Assembly: GCA_038373885.1 (NCBI GenBank)
Contig: JAWZYV010002471.1
Location: 496,001 to 560,000, forward strand
From: Cheiracanthium punctorium
Taxonomy: Eukaryota > Arthropoda > Arachnida > Araneae > Cheiracanthiidae
Direction: 5' to 3'
Length of the DNA stretch: 64,000 nucleotides
This document shows, piece after piece, positions 1 to 12,149 of this stretch. The position numbers and the translations under genes are program-made. Position 1 is the stretch's first letter; every line of letters starts with the position of its first letter. Under the pieces are notes generated by a model. The model was not told the origin of the DNA, did not search any database, and saw only the letters and a list, made by a program, of their open reading frames with translations.

Positions 1-916
1 TTAAGATGCTTAATTTTCTTTCTTTATAATTTTAATATTTAGGTAACGAAAGTATTTAACTTGACATTATATGAACTGATGCATTCGTCTGAAAATCAAT
101 AATATCAGGTGAACAAATTGAAACATATCTTAATTGTTTTAAAAACATCTATTTGTAACAAATATAACACAGTAAATTAACTATTTTAAACTTTAACGAC
201 ATATGGTGAGTGGGAGAGGTCGTCATGCCAATGAATAAGAAAAGCTTTTAATAGGATTTTTTTTTTTTTCATTTAGATATCGGCATGAAAAGTAATAAGC
301 TGTAATAAATTCACGTATATTATATTATTACTTTTCCATCAAAAACAAATAAGAAGAATTTGAAAATAAAATAAGATAAGTATAGAAAGTAAAAGTAAAG
401 TATTTTTGTCGCTAGCAAAATGAAAAATAAATCTAGAAGTTCTACATGACTAAGATCTTTTAATAGTAAATAGTCCAATATTTAAAAATTCAACTTTCAG
501 ACTAATAATTACTCCTTAAAAAATTTCATGAAACATAGAACTAGCATTTTATATAGAAAGTTTAGCAGACTGCAAAATAAAACCGAAAACAATCAAGGAA
601 CTTTTAAAAATGGGAAAAGCGGAATAATAACTTAGCAGTTGTCCCTGATACGGAACATTCATATTATGCACTAGTTAAATCTTCATTAGATACACAGATC
701 ACCTAAGTCAATCTGGTAATTTACTGTAATCGAACGTATACTACATAGAGCTTGATTTATGTGGTGCCGCAGTTTGTCGCTGGGAAAACCGAGATAAGAG
801 TGTGAGAACGTTCTGAGCGATGAGCTCATAATTTAGTTGTTACCATACTGGCCGGATAAAAGGAGGGGATAAACATTTTCGGAGCTTGCAGTTACTTTTA
901 GTACTACACACATTAA

Positions 917-1290
917 CCCTTTGAGGCGCAATCCTTTCCCAATGCTGAAAAAAAGGGCATCCGTTGCCATCGCTCGGCTTAACTACCAGCAAGATGGCGG
1001 ACGATCGAAGTGTTCATCGCGGCCACAGATTTAGAGAGCCTTTTTTGACGCAGCTGGCTGTGCAGCACAGCAACGGATGCACAGCAACGGATGCCCTTTT
1101 TTCAGTATTGGGCAATCTATCCAGTCGTTCTCGCATTCTTCCATTTTTCAGCAGATGTCAGTGCTGTTAAAAATAATCGTGACCATTTTTTTACGGGAAA
1201 TGACGTGCTAGAAAGTAAAGGATTCTCGTGGAGCTATGTCACTCGCAACTATTTTTATAGAAATCAAATCTATTCTTCGTGACTTTTAAC
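917..1290. repeat. Foldback-type repeat, copy 1 (TTAA-flanked on the left)
   Basis: The left edge is TTAA (913-916) followed by CCCTTTGAGG, the form expected of a piggyBac-like terminal repeat. Positions 938-1065 match 49,477-49,601 in direct orientation, while 1090-1282 match 49,308-49,498 as the reverse complement. As a result 938-968 and 1081-1112 are inverted copies of each other, so this copy can fold back. A 14-bp tandem duplication (CACAGCAACGGATG) lies at 1067-1094. No matching right-hand TTAA end was found. A non-autonomous rearranged element is the simplest reading; it has no coding capacity. Confidence 0.7.
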
Positions 1291-1311
1291 CCACAATGAG
1301 TAATTAAAAAG

Positions 1312-1565
1312 TTGAATTTTACTAAAGTGTCCGAAGAGTCATTTTACCTGAACCAAAGCGCAAAATGATCCGTTGATTAAAAATAATAGTAAATTGTTTT
1401 TATCGGCAAAATAATTAGATGTTAAAGTATGACTATACATAATAAAATAAAATACGTTTTACAATCAAATAGTACACATGATTTATTTTATGAAAATTTT
1501 AGAATAAAAAAGGTTTCACATACAATAAAATTAAATATTTTAAAGTTATAATTAAAAAATTATTG
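1312..1565 (-). repeat. Inverted partial copy of the 2.8-3.8 kb TIR element
   Basis: Read as reverse complement, this stretch follows 3345-3605 closely: both carry a phrase like 'GTCATTTTACC', then 'TTGTTTTTATCGGCAAA', then 'AGTATGACTATACATAAT'. It is an AT-rich internal fragment of the element at 2838-3759 and lacks clear ends. It sits directly to the right of the foldback repeat. No coding signal was seen. Confidence 0.65.
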
Positions 1566-2280
1566 CATATAATTAACGCAGAAATAAATTCAGCAGAACG
1601 CAGAAAATAATGTCTTTTTCCTCCATTTCGAAAACTCGGAATATTTGAGCACAAATCCCAAAATATTACATGATCTCCATTCTCAGGTATCCCACCGCAT
1701 GCACCTTTCACCCACGTAGCCATTTGTTGACATTGGATCTAACCTAAAAAATATACTCCATTCACTAAACCAAGCCATATTTCTGTACATGAAAGACTGC
1801 TAATCTAAATAAATATGAAATTTAGTGCTTGTCTGGTGACAAACGTTATAAAACCCAATTTTTGAAAGAATTCTATTTAGATACCCAATATTGTGACCAC
1901 TTTCAATACCGCCATTGCTTCTTCTCCACTTGACACAACTTGTTTATGTGTTACTCTGTAGATAGCCCTATCTGTATGGAAAGAAACGTATGTGGATGGT
2001 ATGCGCACCGTTTTACCCGCTAGGATCATTTTATGCCACCTTCTCCTACACAGCAAAAACCATTGTTGTGCTTATTTGAAATTCATTAAGTCCAGATCTT
2101 TCAGAAACACCACACTTACTGATTTTTCTTTTCATTGTTCTGAACATCAATATAATGTCAAACGTTTTGTTATTAAAATGTCAGCGTATTTCGTAAAGAA
2201 TTTTTTTTTTTCATTTTATCTAGATATTTATTGTTGAAATTAGTGAAAGATAATCGGATCAATTTTTTATCCTCATTCAT

Positions 2281-2325
2281 AGCACACACACACACACACA
2301 TATATATATGTATACATGTATAATT
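2281..2325. repeat. (CA)n/(TA)n microsatellite
   Basis: A run of CA dinucleotides passes into TA/TG dinucleotides. It is simple-sequence DNA in otherwise featureless AT-rich sequence. Confidence 0.85.
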
Positions 2326-2585
2326 TATTTATTTGATCCCACAGTTTTCTTTTTACATCACTCTTTATGAATAAAATTATTCCGTCTTATCTGACCTTCA
2401 AAGTCATTGTTTAGTTCTGAAGCATGAAAGAGATTAAACGATAATTCTTCTTATATATTAAGTTTTATGTTTAATACAAAAGTGTCACGTTAAAAAGACT
2501 TTTAGTTGAAACACCAGTTAATAAAGATACAAATTCTACTGACTGAAAAGAGGAACTTTAAAAACTAATATGAGAATAATTTTTT

Positions 2586-2670
2586 TGTAGGGGAAGGTGG
2601 CCCAAAATGATCCTAACGGGCAAAACGATCCACATATGTTTCCTTCCACACAGACAGCGTTATCCATTTT
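2586..2670. repeat. Solo end of the 'GTAGGGGAAGG' TIR element
   Basis: This stretch matches 2837-2921 in direct orientation. Both begin GTAGGGGAAGGT, continue CGCCC/GGCCC plus AAAATGATCC, and keep similarity through 'TGTTTCCTT'. It is an extra left end about 250 bp upstream of the full element, which suggests a nested or tandem insertion of the same family. Confidence 0.65.
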
Positions 2671-2837
2671 TAAACTATCCATTAATTTAAAAATGAATAC
2701 TTATAATTCAATATTGGATTTTCATTACACACCAAAAGAATTTATGCACTCTTTTTGTGACAAACTACACGTAGAATTGTATTTTTAAAAAATATTGAAA
2801 AGCTAGTTTTAGAGAATAACAAATATATAAAACTTTA

Positions 2838-3759
2838 GTAGGGGAAGGTCGCCCAAAATGATCCTTGAGGAGAAAACGATTCACAAATGTTTCCTTAGAT
2901 ACAGGTAGCGCTATCTACCGGGTAATGAGTCTACTAGTTTTGCCAAGTCAAGAAGAAGCCATGGCTTCATTTAAGCAATCGGTGCATTACGTATCTGAGT
3001 AGAATTCTTCAAAATAAAACTACGTTTTATCATGTCTCTTATTAGGTAAGCGCTAAATTTCCTATTTATTTAGAAATAAAGTATTTAATTTGAAGTATTA
3101 TAATTTGGTTTACTGCATAAAATATGTTCCTACACGTTAATTACTCTTGTTTAGTTTGTTATATTTCTCGGTGTGTTCCAGTAATATGACCTAAAGTGGG
3201 CAGCCATACTACCGGGGAAAATGATCCATCGACTGAAGAAACTCCGATAGCGGGTCCTAGTCCTCATGGTAGCCCTTCAGACGTTCCCAAAATGCGTGAT
3301 TCCCATTACATTATTTAATTTATCTCTTCATTTATCGTAGGCCGTAATTTTTAAATTATAATTTTGAAATATTCGATTTTATTGTTTGTGACACTTTTTA
3401 TTTTAAAATTTTCGTAAAATAGGTTATGCATACTATACGATTGCAAAACATATTTTATTTCATTATGTATAGTCATACTTACTTTTATATATTTTACTTT
3501 GCCGATAAAAAACAATTTACGATACTTTTCAAATGAAGGATCTTTTTTTTTTTCTTCAGGGCGGGTAAAATGACACTTTAGACTACTTTCCAAAGTTCAT
3601 TTTTTTTTGTTACTCAGTTTGGGTTTAAAATATTATTAAAATATGTTTATGATGGAAAATATAATGTAAAATATTGTGGCAAAGGGCCAAAGTTTATTTA
3701 ACTTTTATGTTAAGCAAGTTTTCCCCTTAAGGGGATGATTTTGGGCCGCATTCCCCTAC
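2838..3759. mobile_element. DNA transposon with ~34-bp imperfect TIRs (family unassigned)
   Basis: The left end (2838-2870) reads GTAGGGGAAGGTCGCCC AAAATGATCC; the right end (3729-3759) is its reverse complement with a few changes. The element is about 0.9 kb, and target duplications are not convincing. A short open frame, rich in proline, serine and acidic residues, lies inside it (3190-3318). An internal fragment is repeated in inverse orientation at 1312-1565, and a solo end lies at 2586. A remnant of a cut-and-paste element is likely; superfamily cannot be fixed without a full transposase. Confidence 0.65.
3190..3318 (+). pseudogene. Possible transposase C-terminal remnant
   Basis: A 42-codon frame follows an in-frame TGA and ends at TAA. 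It carries acidic and proline/serine-rich sequence (for example ENDPSTEETPIAGPSP). This bias resembles the C-terminal tails seen in some pogo/Tigger-type transposases, but no catalytic motif is present. The frame lies inside the TIR-bounded element at 2838-3759 and has no Met start. Treat it as a possible fossil exon of that element; chance is a real alternative. Confidence 0.25.
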
Positions 3760-3839
3760 TTCATTTATTAAATATTTTTTTTTAATCATGCAAATTCTTG
3801 TAAAATATAGGTTTGTAAAAGCAAGCAAAGAAGTTTAAG

Positions 3840-6545
3840 AAATTTATAAATGTTTAATGACGTATAGAGCATTTCAAAAGTTCAAATTCCTTTTTTTAAT
3901 TGTTGACAAAATTTAAGTGAAAAATATTTTCTAAAGTTAGTTCTAGGGGAATATTAGAAATAAGTACACTATCATTTTTCAAGAAATCTACATACAAGCA
4001 AACAAAAAGCAAAGTAAGAAGATATTCATAAAAATCTATCTTTGCTTCCAATTTGAGTTATGCCACACGCTTAAAACTTCATAGTTTGATGTACAGCACT
4101 TCACTTCACTTTACCATTTCCTATGAAATCTTTTAAAATAACAGTTCGTCTAGTCCTTCATGTATCTGTTAGTTTAAATCCGAGCATTGAATTTGTTTAA
4201 TCAAGAATAGTCTCACTTACTTAAGTATTTAACATAAAAATAACAAATAAATTTAAAGAAAGACTGTACAAACTAAAGTCAACTACTCAGACAAATCAAT
4301 TTGAATTAGAAATACGGCTTATTTTCAAAGCATTTGAAGAAATAAGTAACGAGAACCCGAAAGAAATATTTTAATTTACTTGTTAAAACAGTTGCATGAG
4401 AAAAGGAATGCATTATTAACTTGATTAGTGACAAGTCGTTAACACAAATAATTCCGAGAATTCTGTCAGTACATTCAGTTTGTTTAATTTTTTCCTGTCC
4501 TAACGAAAGCTCTTTAAACTGAATGAAGATCAACTTTGTGATTCTTGAACTTAGCTCTGATATTTTTGTAAGCACTCGCTTAATGTAAGTAAATAATATC
4601 TTTTGAATATTTAAAGTAGAACGATACTTGTAAAATTGTTTCAAAACTCCTCTATTTTTTTATTTCGGTAAATATTGGCTTATTAAATACTATTTATTTA
4701 GTAACTAGGAAATTTTTTTTGAGTAACTAGGTATACTAATTAACTAGATATTACCAAAAAAATACTTTTTATTGATATAGTGTTATGTCCTTTATTATAT
4801 ATATAAAAGGCACAATTGATAAAAACTTAAATCATTATTTTGTTTTTTGCAATAGGCTTAAAGCTATTTTATCAGTACTCTGAAAATAAGCAGTACCCGT
4901 ACCTTCAGAATTAAATTCCGCTTTAGAAGTGCATATATCATTCTTCTTTGGAAACTATTTTGCAACGTCTCTTTGATTTTCCAAGTAATAACTACTCGTG
5001 CGCCTGTTTTATGATTTATGGCCGTGAAAAAACGCTGGATAAATTACTTAACAATCTCTTAAAATGCATCTAATAATTTTCCAATTATTTGCTATCATTT
5101 TCCAGCAAACTCTCAATTCCCAAGAGGCTGTTAATATCATTTAGTAGTTAAGGTACACTATACACACAATTTGTACACATGACTTAAATTCTATAGTTAT
5201 CAATTACTGCTGGAAATTCAGAAATGACTCTAGTTTCAACAGCGCAGTACACTCTCGGTACTGGCTTGTTAATTAGTTGCATTAAGTGGTTCTCAAGCCA
5301 GACCATCAAACGAAGTATCGATCTTCATTATACTCATAAAATCAACGTATTCATGAAAAATAGATTGGAGTATTCGACCTAGACTCACTTTGATAAGTAA
5401 AAGCATGTAGTAAAAATCAGAGGGAAAAATAAATGAATTAAGAATTTATTACTATACAATTTTTAAAGACTGATGTTTACAGTTATAAATTCCTGAAAAA
5501 TGCTACTAAAAAAATCCATACAATTTTAAAATTGCGTCTTTTTACTTTTGGATATCTATCTAAATGCATATGACGTGTTGATATGGAGTGGGAAAGAGAA
5601 GCCGTATTTCATGATTAGTTTTTCATAAGTGATATATCGATGACAAAATGGTTTACCTCGTCATACTGAAAATATATGCATACAAAAGGGAAAATGGCGC
5701 AGTAGATAGACAGAAAATTAAATTTGAACTATATTATTTTGAACTATTAAAATAAACAAAAAATGTAATAAAATATAAACAATGAAACAAAGAAAGTCCC
5801 AAAGCATCTTTTCAAAGCAGGATGAATGCACAAAAAATTTGGAAATTGAAAAGATATATTCTAAAATTATTTATTTAACTAATAACCCCTTGGCATTGTT
5901 ATTTTCCGTTCTCCGAATACTTATTTGTATGCAAAATTTTTATTGCGAGTAATGCTAAATATTTTTTTTCTTACTGTTTTAGGAAATTTTAAACAAAATG
6001 AAATGAAAAGTAGAATCATAATATAGAAGTCTTTCCATGAGCAGGATTAAAATAACCAACTTTGTGATTTCCCCCCCCCCTTCCATTTAATGAATTTTCT
6101 ATTATCTTTCTCCTCTTACTAGCTTTTAAAAATAATTATTCTAATAACTGTTCATGTATTTTTTCTAATTTATTTATTTGTTTTATTTATTGTGGATTAT
6201 GAAATTGGTAGAATATTTTAATACTTTTTCTGTTTGAAAAAAAAATGTATATTATTTCATTAAACTTTTCAATTGATTATGTTTATTAATTTTCTTTCAT
6301 TCTTTCAGCAAGTAATGCTTTATTAATCTTACAAAAACGAATGTTAAGCAGCAATAAATTCCCAATGTAATTATGCGAACACAATAAATATTTGAGGGCA
6401 TATTACTGGTTTTTGAAAATAATAATAGCTATTGGAATTTAAAATTGAAAAATATGAATCCCTATGAAGAGTTGCTTTGAGAGACTGTGTTTAGGTGATC
6501 AACTAATATTAAATCAACTTTTTATAAAAGCAATTTCATAAATTG
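3840..6545. repeat. Segmental duplication, copy 1 (clearest part)
   Basis: This AT-rich stretch is collinear with about 15,640-22,000. Clear blocks are 4270-4520 with 16,720-16,950; 4870-5000 with 19,230-19,390; 5150-5350 with 20,180-20,390; and 5840-6035 with 21,330-21,530. Weaker similarity continues upstream, around 110-600 with 15,200-15,600. Copy 1 lacks the insertions found in copy 2 at about 15,940-16,610, 18,422-18,590, 19,663-20,003 and 21,543-21,624. I see no gene in it. Divergence is heavy, so the duplication is old. Confidence 0.7.
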
Positions 6546-6563
6546 CTATCCGACTGATATATT

Positions 6564-6565
<2 letters not shown>

Positions 6566-6623
<58 letters not shown>

Positions 6624-6640
6624 TATTTATTTATTTATTT
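6566..6640. repeat. (TA)n microsatellite
   Basis: About 55 bp of nearly pure TA dinucleotide, followed by TATATTTATTTATTTATTTATA. TA-rich sequence also follows the insert on its right (about 7020), so the next element probably inserted into this tract. Confidence 0.9.
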
Positions 6641-6646
6641 ATATAC

Positions 6647-7016
6647 ACGTCCCGCAGTGGCCAAGACGCTTAAGCTCCATTCCCATCACGACACGGAAAG
6701 TAAAGCACCAAAGCTTTGGAAGATGAAAACCTCTCTCAGATGGGCTGTTGTGTTACCACGTACACTAATGAGAGCTGGTAGACATAAAATCTGTTCGTGG
6801 CTCAAACTTCCTCCATGTTCACACGGTATCTCTGAGGATGCCTATTCCAGGTGTTAGGTCTCTCATCTGGAATTGGTTCAAAATCAGGAGGCCACACATA
6901 GGGGGCAACGTTGGTCTGCCTAATAAGCACCCTCATACTGAAAAGACCAACATCTGCGGTTCTCGTAGAGGTCAAGCATGCAGTAGGCCGCTGACACCGG
7001 GATATTAGGGGAAAAA
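6647..7016 (+). repeat. Dispersed repeat inserted in TA tract (SINE-like head)
   Basis: This is a sharply bounded island of balanced base composition between two TA-rich tracts. It begins CGTCCCGCAGTGGCCAAGAC, which resembles a Pol III A box. A B-box-like GGTTCAAAATC lies at 6875-6885, but the spacing of over 200 bp is too long for ordinary tRNA geometry. An open frame of 66 codons crosses its left half and starts at a non-ATG codon. I read it as a dispersed repeat; whether it is a true SINE is unsettled. Confidence 0.5.
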
Positions 7017-7417
7017 AGTATATATATACAGCGTGTCCAGTGGCTAATTTCTGAATTGTTTTTCAGAGAGGCATACTTCCATTAGGGAGATGGTTTCAAA
7101 TTTTAAAATATACTGTATCAGAACACTTTAAGTCAAAAACTCTATTCCTGTAAAAAATGCAAAATTTAAATTTTTATGCCCCCCCCCACACACACACATA
7201 CATACGGTCCTACCACTTATATTTAACTCCACGCCAAATCATCTGAGAGACATGAAATTCAGAAATGAGAGACAGCATTTTGTATTTGAACGATGACGAA
7301 AGCATAGTGGAGTAAAAAGGAATAGTTATGAATGAAACAAAAAAAGATTTTATTGAACTCACAGTATTGTTACACATGATTGTCTGTACAAGAAGAATAA
7401 CGATAAGCAGATGTTCA

Positions 7418-8444
7418 TTAGCATGGGATATGCCCTCCCCTTACTGCAATGGTTGCTTCGCACCGTCTCTTCATACTCACCACTAGGTTGTCCAAAAGTT
7501 CTTGGGGTAAGAGTGCCCATTCCTCAATCAGCATCTGTTTCAGTTGTTGGGTGTTCCCCGAAGGATGTAATTGTGCCACAAAGCGTCTCCCCCAAACCAT
7601 CCCACGCATGTTCCATAGGAATTTAAATCCGGGGAGTACGCTGGCCAATCCATTGTGTGATATCTTCACTTTCCAGTAGCTCCTGAACAGCAAGAGTCCA
7701 GTGTGGCCGTGCATTACCAACCATAAAATCGAAGTCTATTCCAATGACGCCTCGGAACAGACGCACATGGGGAAGGATCCCCTTCCGACATGAGCGATCT
7801 CCGGTTACCGAACCTCTGTCGAAAACGTGGAGCTCAGTCCGACCGTTCAGCATAATGCCTCCTCAGGCGAAAACTCCAGGACCACCGTAACGGTCTCTTT
7901 CCGTGATGTTACTGGTATGGAACCTCTCGACACCGACTTGTCTCCAAATCAACTGGTTTTAAGAATCACTTCTGCACTGAAACGACTCTAATCCGTAAAG
8001 AGAACACGAATATATTGTTGAGATGTCCAGTTTGGGGGCTCCTTGTACCACTCTAAACGATGGTGCCGACGCCCAACTTTCAAAGGGATACAGCGTTCAA
8101 GACGGTGGGCGAATAGGCCACCTTTGTGAAGACGTCTGGACGCAGTAAGCCGCGACACTTGTCGCCGTACACAGTTGCTGTACAATGGCGTTTGCTGACT
8201 GGTTTTGGGCTCTTTTTGCCTGCAGGACGAAATATCGGTCATCCACTGCAGTTGTTTTCCTGGGGCGGCCACCACCAACCTTTTTAACAGCTGTACCTAT
8301 AATTTGGAAGGATTTTCAAGGGCGCAAAACGACACTTTTGTTGATTCCGAACTCTTCAGCTACACTGGTCACACTATGACCCTCCTCCAGCGTTCCGATC
8401 ATTCTTCCACGTGTGAAGTTGTCCAGCTGATTTCTTCTAGCCAT
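7418..8444 (-). pseudogene. Tc1-like (Tcb1-type) transposase pseudogene
   Basis: Translation on the minus strand from the ATG at 8444 to the TAA at 7418 covers about 342 codons, the usual Tc1 transposase length. The N-terminal helix-turn-helix begins MARRNQLDNFTRGRM. The region before the first catalytic Asp ends RVLFTD at about 7991. The C-terminus ends RCEATIAVRGGHIPC. It is broken in several ways: a TAG replaces the Glu codon expected directly after that Asp; the second catalytic Asp, expected before NARPH, is Gly; and the SPDLN motif is separated by a one-base shift from a frame that still has the Glu. Several other stops occur. Tc1 transposases cut and paste at TA sites; this copy cannot make a working enzyme. 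Confidence 0.92.
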
Positions 8445-8659
8445 ATTTCACGAAAGAACTCGCTTGCAGTTGCAGTGAATGTTTTTAATTGCATCTCCGT
8501 CCTTCCTTTTACTGTAGTCTCGAGTTCTGCGGGTCGACCGTAGGTGTTTATCGTACGCTCACGTCGCCTGTGACGTTTCGTTACCAACGTTTGCATATGC
8601 ATGACCTTTCTGCTGAATTGCGTGTTCATTTTACTGAACGTAAGAACCCTTTTTTTCCA

Positions 8660-10770
8660 ATTTCATGGCTATCTGATTAAAATTGACATTATTGCTTAAG
8701 TTTTGCATGCCAATGTATTTCTAAATGTTGATTATCCAGTGGAGTAATTGTACCCGCTATAATTAAGCAAATTATGAAACCAACACTATAAAAAATTTGA
8801 TTGAAAAAGTATACGAAAAACGAAGATATTTATAAACGAAGATATTCTAAATACGTAAAGTTTTATATTATTCATCCAACAAATAATCTTATTTTTCTGT
8901 CTTAATTACATTTTTTCAGTACGAAAAAAAATTACTTTTTAATACCTGCTAATGCGAATTAAAAACTTTTAAATGTTTCAAAAAGAAAGGTTAGCTCTGG
9001 TAATTGATATTGAAAATGTATTTCTGAAACCCAAAGGTAAAACTCTTTTAATAAAAAATGTCAAAGCTTTGAACATTGATCACTAAAGAAAAGCATACAA
9101 GATAGTTAAAATTTTTGTTGTCTATCTTATCTTAAAAACACTTAGTGATTTTTTTTTTGGCCATCAAAATTTTACATATTTTTTTAGTGTTTGTTCTTAT
9201 TAATCTCCTTAAATTAAGGAAGTAAAACTCATTTCCTTTAAAAGCGCTTGTCCATTACTGTATAAAACTAATAACCGATACGAACTATCGTCAAACTTGC
9301 AACATGAGATTAAGACAACAACAACAACAGCAACAACACACAAAAAAAACCTTCTATCTTTTCTTATTCAAACCTTTATTTTAAAAATTTCACTGAATCA
9401 GATCTATTTTTAATTTTTTTGCAATGGTCATTTATTCTAGCGTTACACGTGAGCTTTTTAGTAACTTATTCCATTACGGCGCTTCCTTATACATATTTTA
9501 ATTTTAGTTTTTAATCGGTCTAAGGTAGGATGTTGAAGAAATTGCGATTCACGAAAGAATATCAGCGAAATAATTTTCGTTTGCCCTTAAATTTATTTTT
9601 TGCCCGCCCCCACCCCCAATTCCCGAGCAGTTGCAAATGAAGTTCTTTTTTCCTTTTAATACGGATTCTAGTTTTATAATAGAGACGATAAAACTCGAAT
9701 ATTGTTTCTAAATTTGAAATTGCGTCGCTATTACATTCATAATTTTCTCTTGTAAAAGTACTCTAGCAAACAAATTTTTGTCATTCAGAAAATCTCAGAA
9801 TAGCTTTTAATTCATCTTTTCGGGTGCAAGTACAAGTGCGATCTACGTGTGTTGGTCGCAGAAGTTTTGTTTCTTAAATCATGCAAGTAAGATCGCCTGA
9901 CATCAATGATTTACACGTTCGAAAAAATCTAAATTGGACACTACATGATTTCATTGTGCTTCTGTTAAATTATAGTCAATTTATGCACTTCATTTAAGTG
10001 TAATTTCTAAAATTTAGTGTCATTTGATGCCTATGTGTAAACTATTTCTTTTACAAGGTGAAAGAAAATTTAAATGATTTTTCTTTTTTATCATAGATTT
10101 TATCAGAGAGTTTACAGTACTGAAACAATAGATTCAAAATCACACTACATAATGAAATTTGTTTTAAAAAGAAATGAGTAGAAAAGATACAGAAATATAG
10201 CTATCCGAATCATAGAACATAAAACGTGTTATGCAAAATTACTGCACAAAAACTGAAATTTCTGTCCTGACATGCATTAACATTGTGAAATATTGTTCAA
10301 ATTATACATTTGTAAATTCTTGGTGGCAACCGAAAAGAAACGAGGTTGTCATGGGTACGAGAGAAAAGGAAAAAAAGGAGAGTTTGGAATAAATAAACGT
10401 TGAAGAAAAAATTAAAAGCGAAAAAGGTTTTTCGCTGACTGTATTATCTATTGATTTTATTTATTTAGCTATTAAAAGTAGTTATCGAGGGGTAAGTACC
10501 CCATTAGAAATCTTGTGTTCTTTATTTAGTTAAACATTTTTGAACCTGGGCACATTTTCGTATCGGAAAGTATGGAGTTATATGTGCGCCGAACCTCTTT
10601 CACTACAACATTATAAAAATGTTTTTATAAAGTTTTAAGAAAAGTAGAAGATTTCTGATAATTAAATTTAGCTGTCCGGACATTGATATCAAGTCTGTGA
10701 CCATACATTATTTTCACCTTTTTAAACAGCAAAATTGAAATTTGAGAGTAGCAACACCTGTTTACTAAAG
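8660..10770. other. AT-rich sequence without recognised genes
   Basis: I see no coding, RNA or transposon signature here. A short (CAA)n tract lies near 9313-9340, and a poly-C/A patch occurs at about 9601-9620. The terminal repeat of the Tc1 element should fall near the left edge of this stretch, but I could not define it. Confidence 0.6.
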
Positions 10771-10777
10771 GAGTGTG

Positions 10778-11023
10778 TGTTGGAATTGTTTACCTTGGCT
10801 GTTTGACTTGAATGAATACAAATCATAAATTCCAGTGATTCCGACTTTATTGATAGCTATTTTACATAAAACACAGAACTGAACTACAACTGTAATAAAA
10901 GATAACGTGAACTAGATTGAAGAGAAATTAACTAACAGCGTGCTCTCGCATTGCCCTTTTATAGTGTGGTGCGAGGGCGTAAGGATGCATCAACGCTTGC
11001 TCTAAGTTAGAGAGGTGTTACCA
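10778..11023 (-). mobile_element. 3' LTR of BEL/Pao element
   Basis: On the minus strand this segment directly follows the end of the pol remnant and runs about 246 bp from TGGTAA to CCAACA, so it begins TG and ends CA. It contains a TATAAAAG box (10,956-10,963) and an AATAAA signal (10,846-10,851) in the order expected of U3 and R. No second LTR was found upstream of the pol remnant, so the element is 5'-truncated. The exact right-hand boundary is approximate. Confidence 0.65.
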
Positions 11024-11041
11024 CTTGTTCAACTCAGCATT

Positions 11042-11525
11042 CTATTGCCCAGGGAAAAGCACCGTTACTTTGGTAATAGGTGTTGTCTTAACACCATCAT
11101 CAGTCTGAATGTTTATCACCCCGATTTTCTTGTCAGGACCAGGAAAAACTTGGGTCGACCTAACTCGACCTAATTCCCACTGTAACGGTGGGGCTTGTGC
11201 ATCATGTACAGTGACTAGATTACCTACCTTCCACCATGCTTACGAGAACACCATTTTGGTAGATGTTGTAAATGAAGAAGGTATCACTGGACCAGCTGGA
11301 CAAAAACTGTTGTTTGATTTTGTTAGCTAGTGGCCATCGCGTAGATAGATTTAAGATGGCAGGGGTTGGTGATTCTAGAATTTCAAGCAGAGGAGTTCCG
11401 AAAAGAAAATGCCCAGGGGTGAGGGCACGGGCATCTATAGGATCGGAAGTGATAGGTGCGAGAGGTCTTGAGTTGATACAAGCCTCTATTTGGCACATTA
11501 ACGTGTTCAGTTCTACAAAATTCAA
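11042..11525 (-). pseudogene. BEL/Pao pol remnant: end of integrase core plus C-terminal domain
   Basis: The minus strand reads a Pao-type integrase end: FVELNTLMCQIEACINSRPL, then LTPGHFLFGTPL, then a C-terminal domain containing LQWELGRV and VFPGPD, ending in FPGQ and TAG at 11,042. These are characteristic of BEL/Pao integrases and the DUF5641-like domain that follows. A frame change separates the two parts near 11,235. The stop lies about 20 bp upstream of the 3' LTR, as expected for the end of pol. The parts are not in one reading frame, so the product is defunct. Confidence 0.85.
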
Positions 11526-11639
11526 AGGGTTGAGTTACAAGCTTTGAGAAGATGATTCTTAATCAGTTTTACGGACGCTTTCCATAGTCCGTCGAAATGG
11601 GGAAATATGGCGGTATGAAATGCCATGTGATTAATTGAT

Positions 11640-12149
11640 TCGCATGGATTGAAGCAATTTGAACAATTCTTTCAGTTGCTTAGAGAGGCCTCTTAAGTTT
11701 TTCAAATTATTAGATATATATCTCATGAGAGATCGCATCTAACGATCTTAAAAGCCGCCTGCAGTGCCTATGTTGATAACCGCTTCTAAGTGCACTGCCT
11801 TCGTACACATAAATAAGCAAATATACGATTTAAGTTTGACTTTACTTCTGGGTACGTTTGGTTTCGTTATTAAAGGACTTACGTAATCGAACCCAGTCTT
11901 CGAAAACAATCAGCTAGGTGTTATTCTATGCTCCGGTAAATCACCCATTAACTGCCGACATTTTCGAGCCCTTAAACGTTTGCATACAAGATATTTACTT
12001 ATTACTTCACGTACAGTGGAGAATACATCTACAAACCAATATTTTTGTCGAAGTAAAGAAAGTACTAGTTGTGGATCGCCGTAAAATGACTTTAAATGGT
12101 AATGACGTATGGCCAAGTCAGTCACATAATCATTCTTTGGGAGGAGCAT
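11640..12149 (-). pseudogene. BEL/Pao pol remnant: integrase zinc-binding domain and core
   Basis: From 12,149 the minus strand reads an HHCC-type module (IRHYHLKSFYGDPQ, then CKRLRARKCRQLMGDLPEHR). After a frame change it continues into the integrase core: GFDYVSPL, which aligns with the family's 'VDYAGP' and first Asp, then KAVHLEAV. Where the family has a conserved 'DNGTNF', this copy reads NNLKNL, so the second catalytic Asp appears to be Asn. Stops and shifts show it is decayed. Confidence 0.82.

Noticed and set aside
4306..4644. 112-codon minus-strand frame
   Set aside because: The homologous segment in copy 2 of the duplication (about 16,740-17,060) does not keep the frame open, so there is no sign of coding constraint.
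7027..7110. ACAGCGTGTCC phrase as the terminal repeat of the Tc1 element
   Set aside because: No inverse match was found beyond the transposase start (8450-8760), so the assignment could not be supported.
8185..8680. Plus-strand frames across the Tc1 element
   Set aside because: They are shadows of the minus-strand transposase, whose conserved motifs are readable in the opposite direction.
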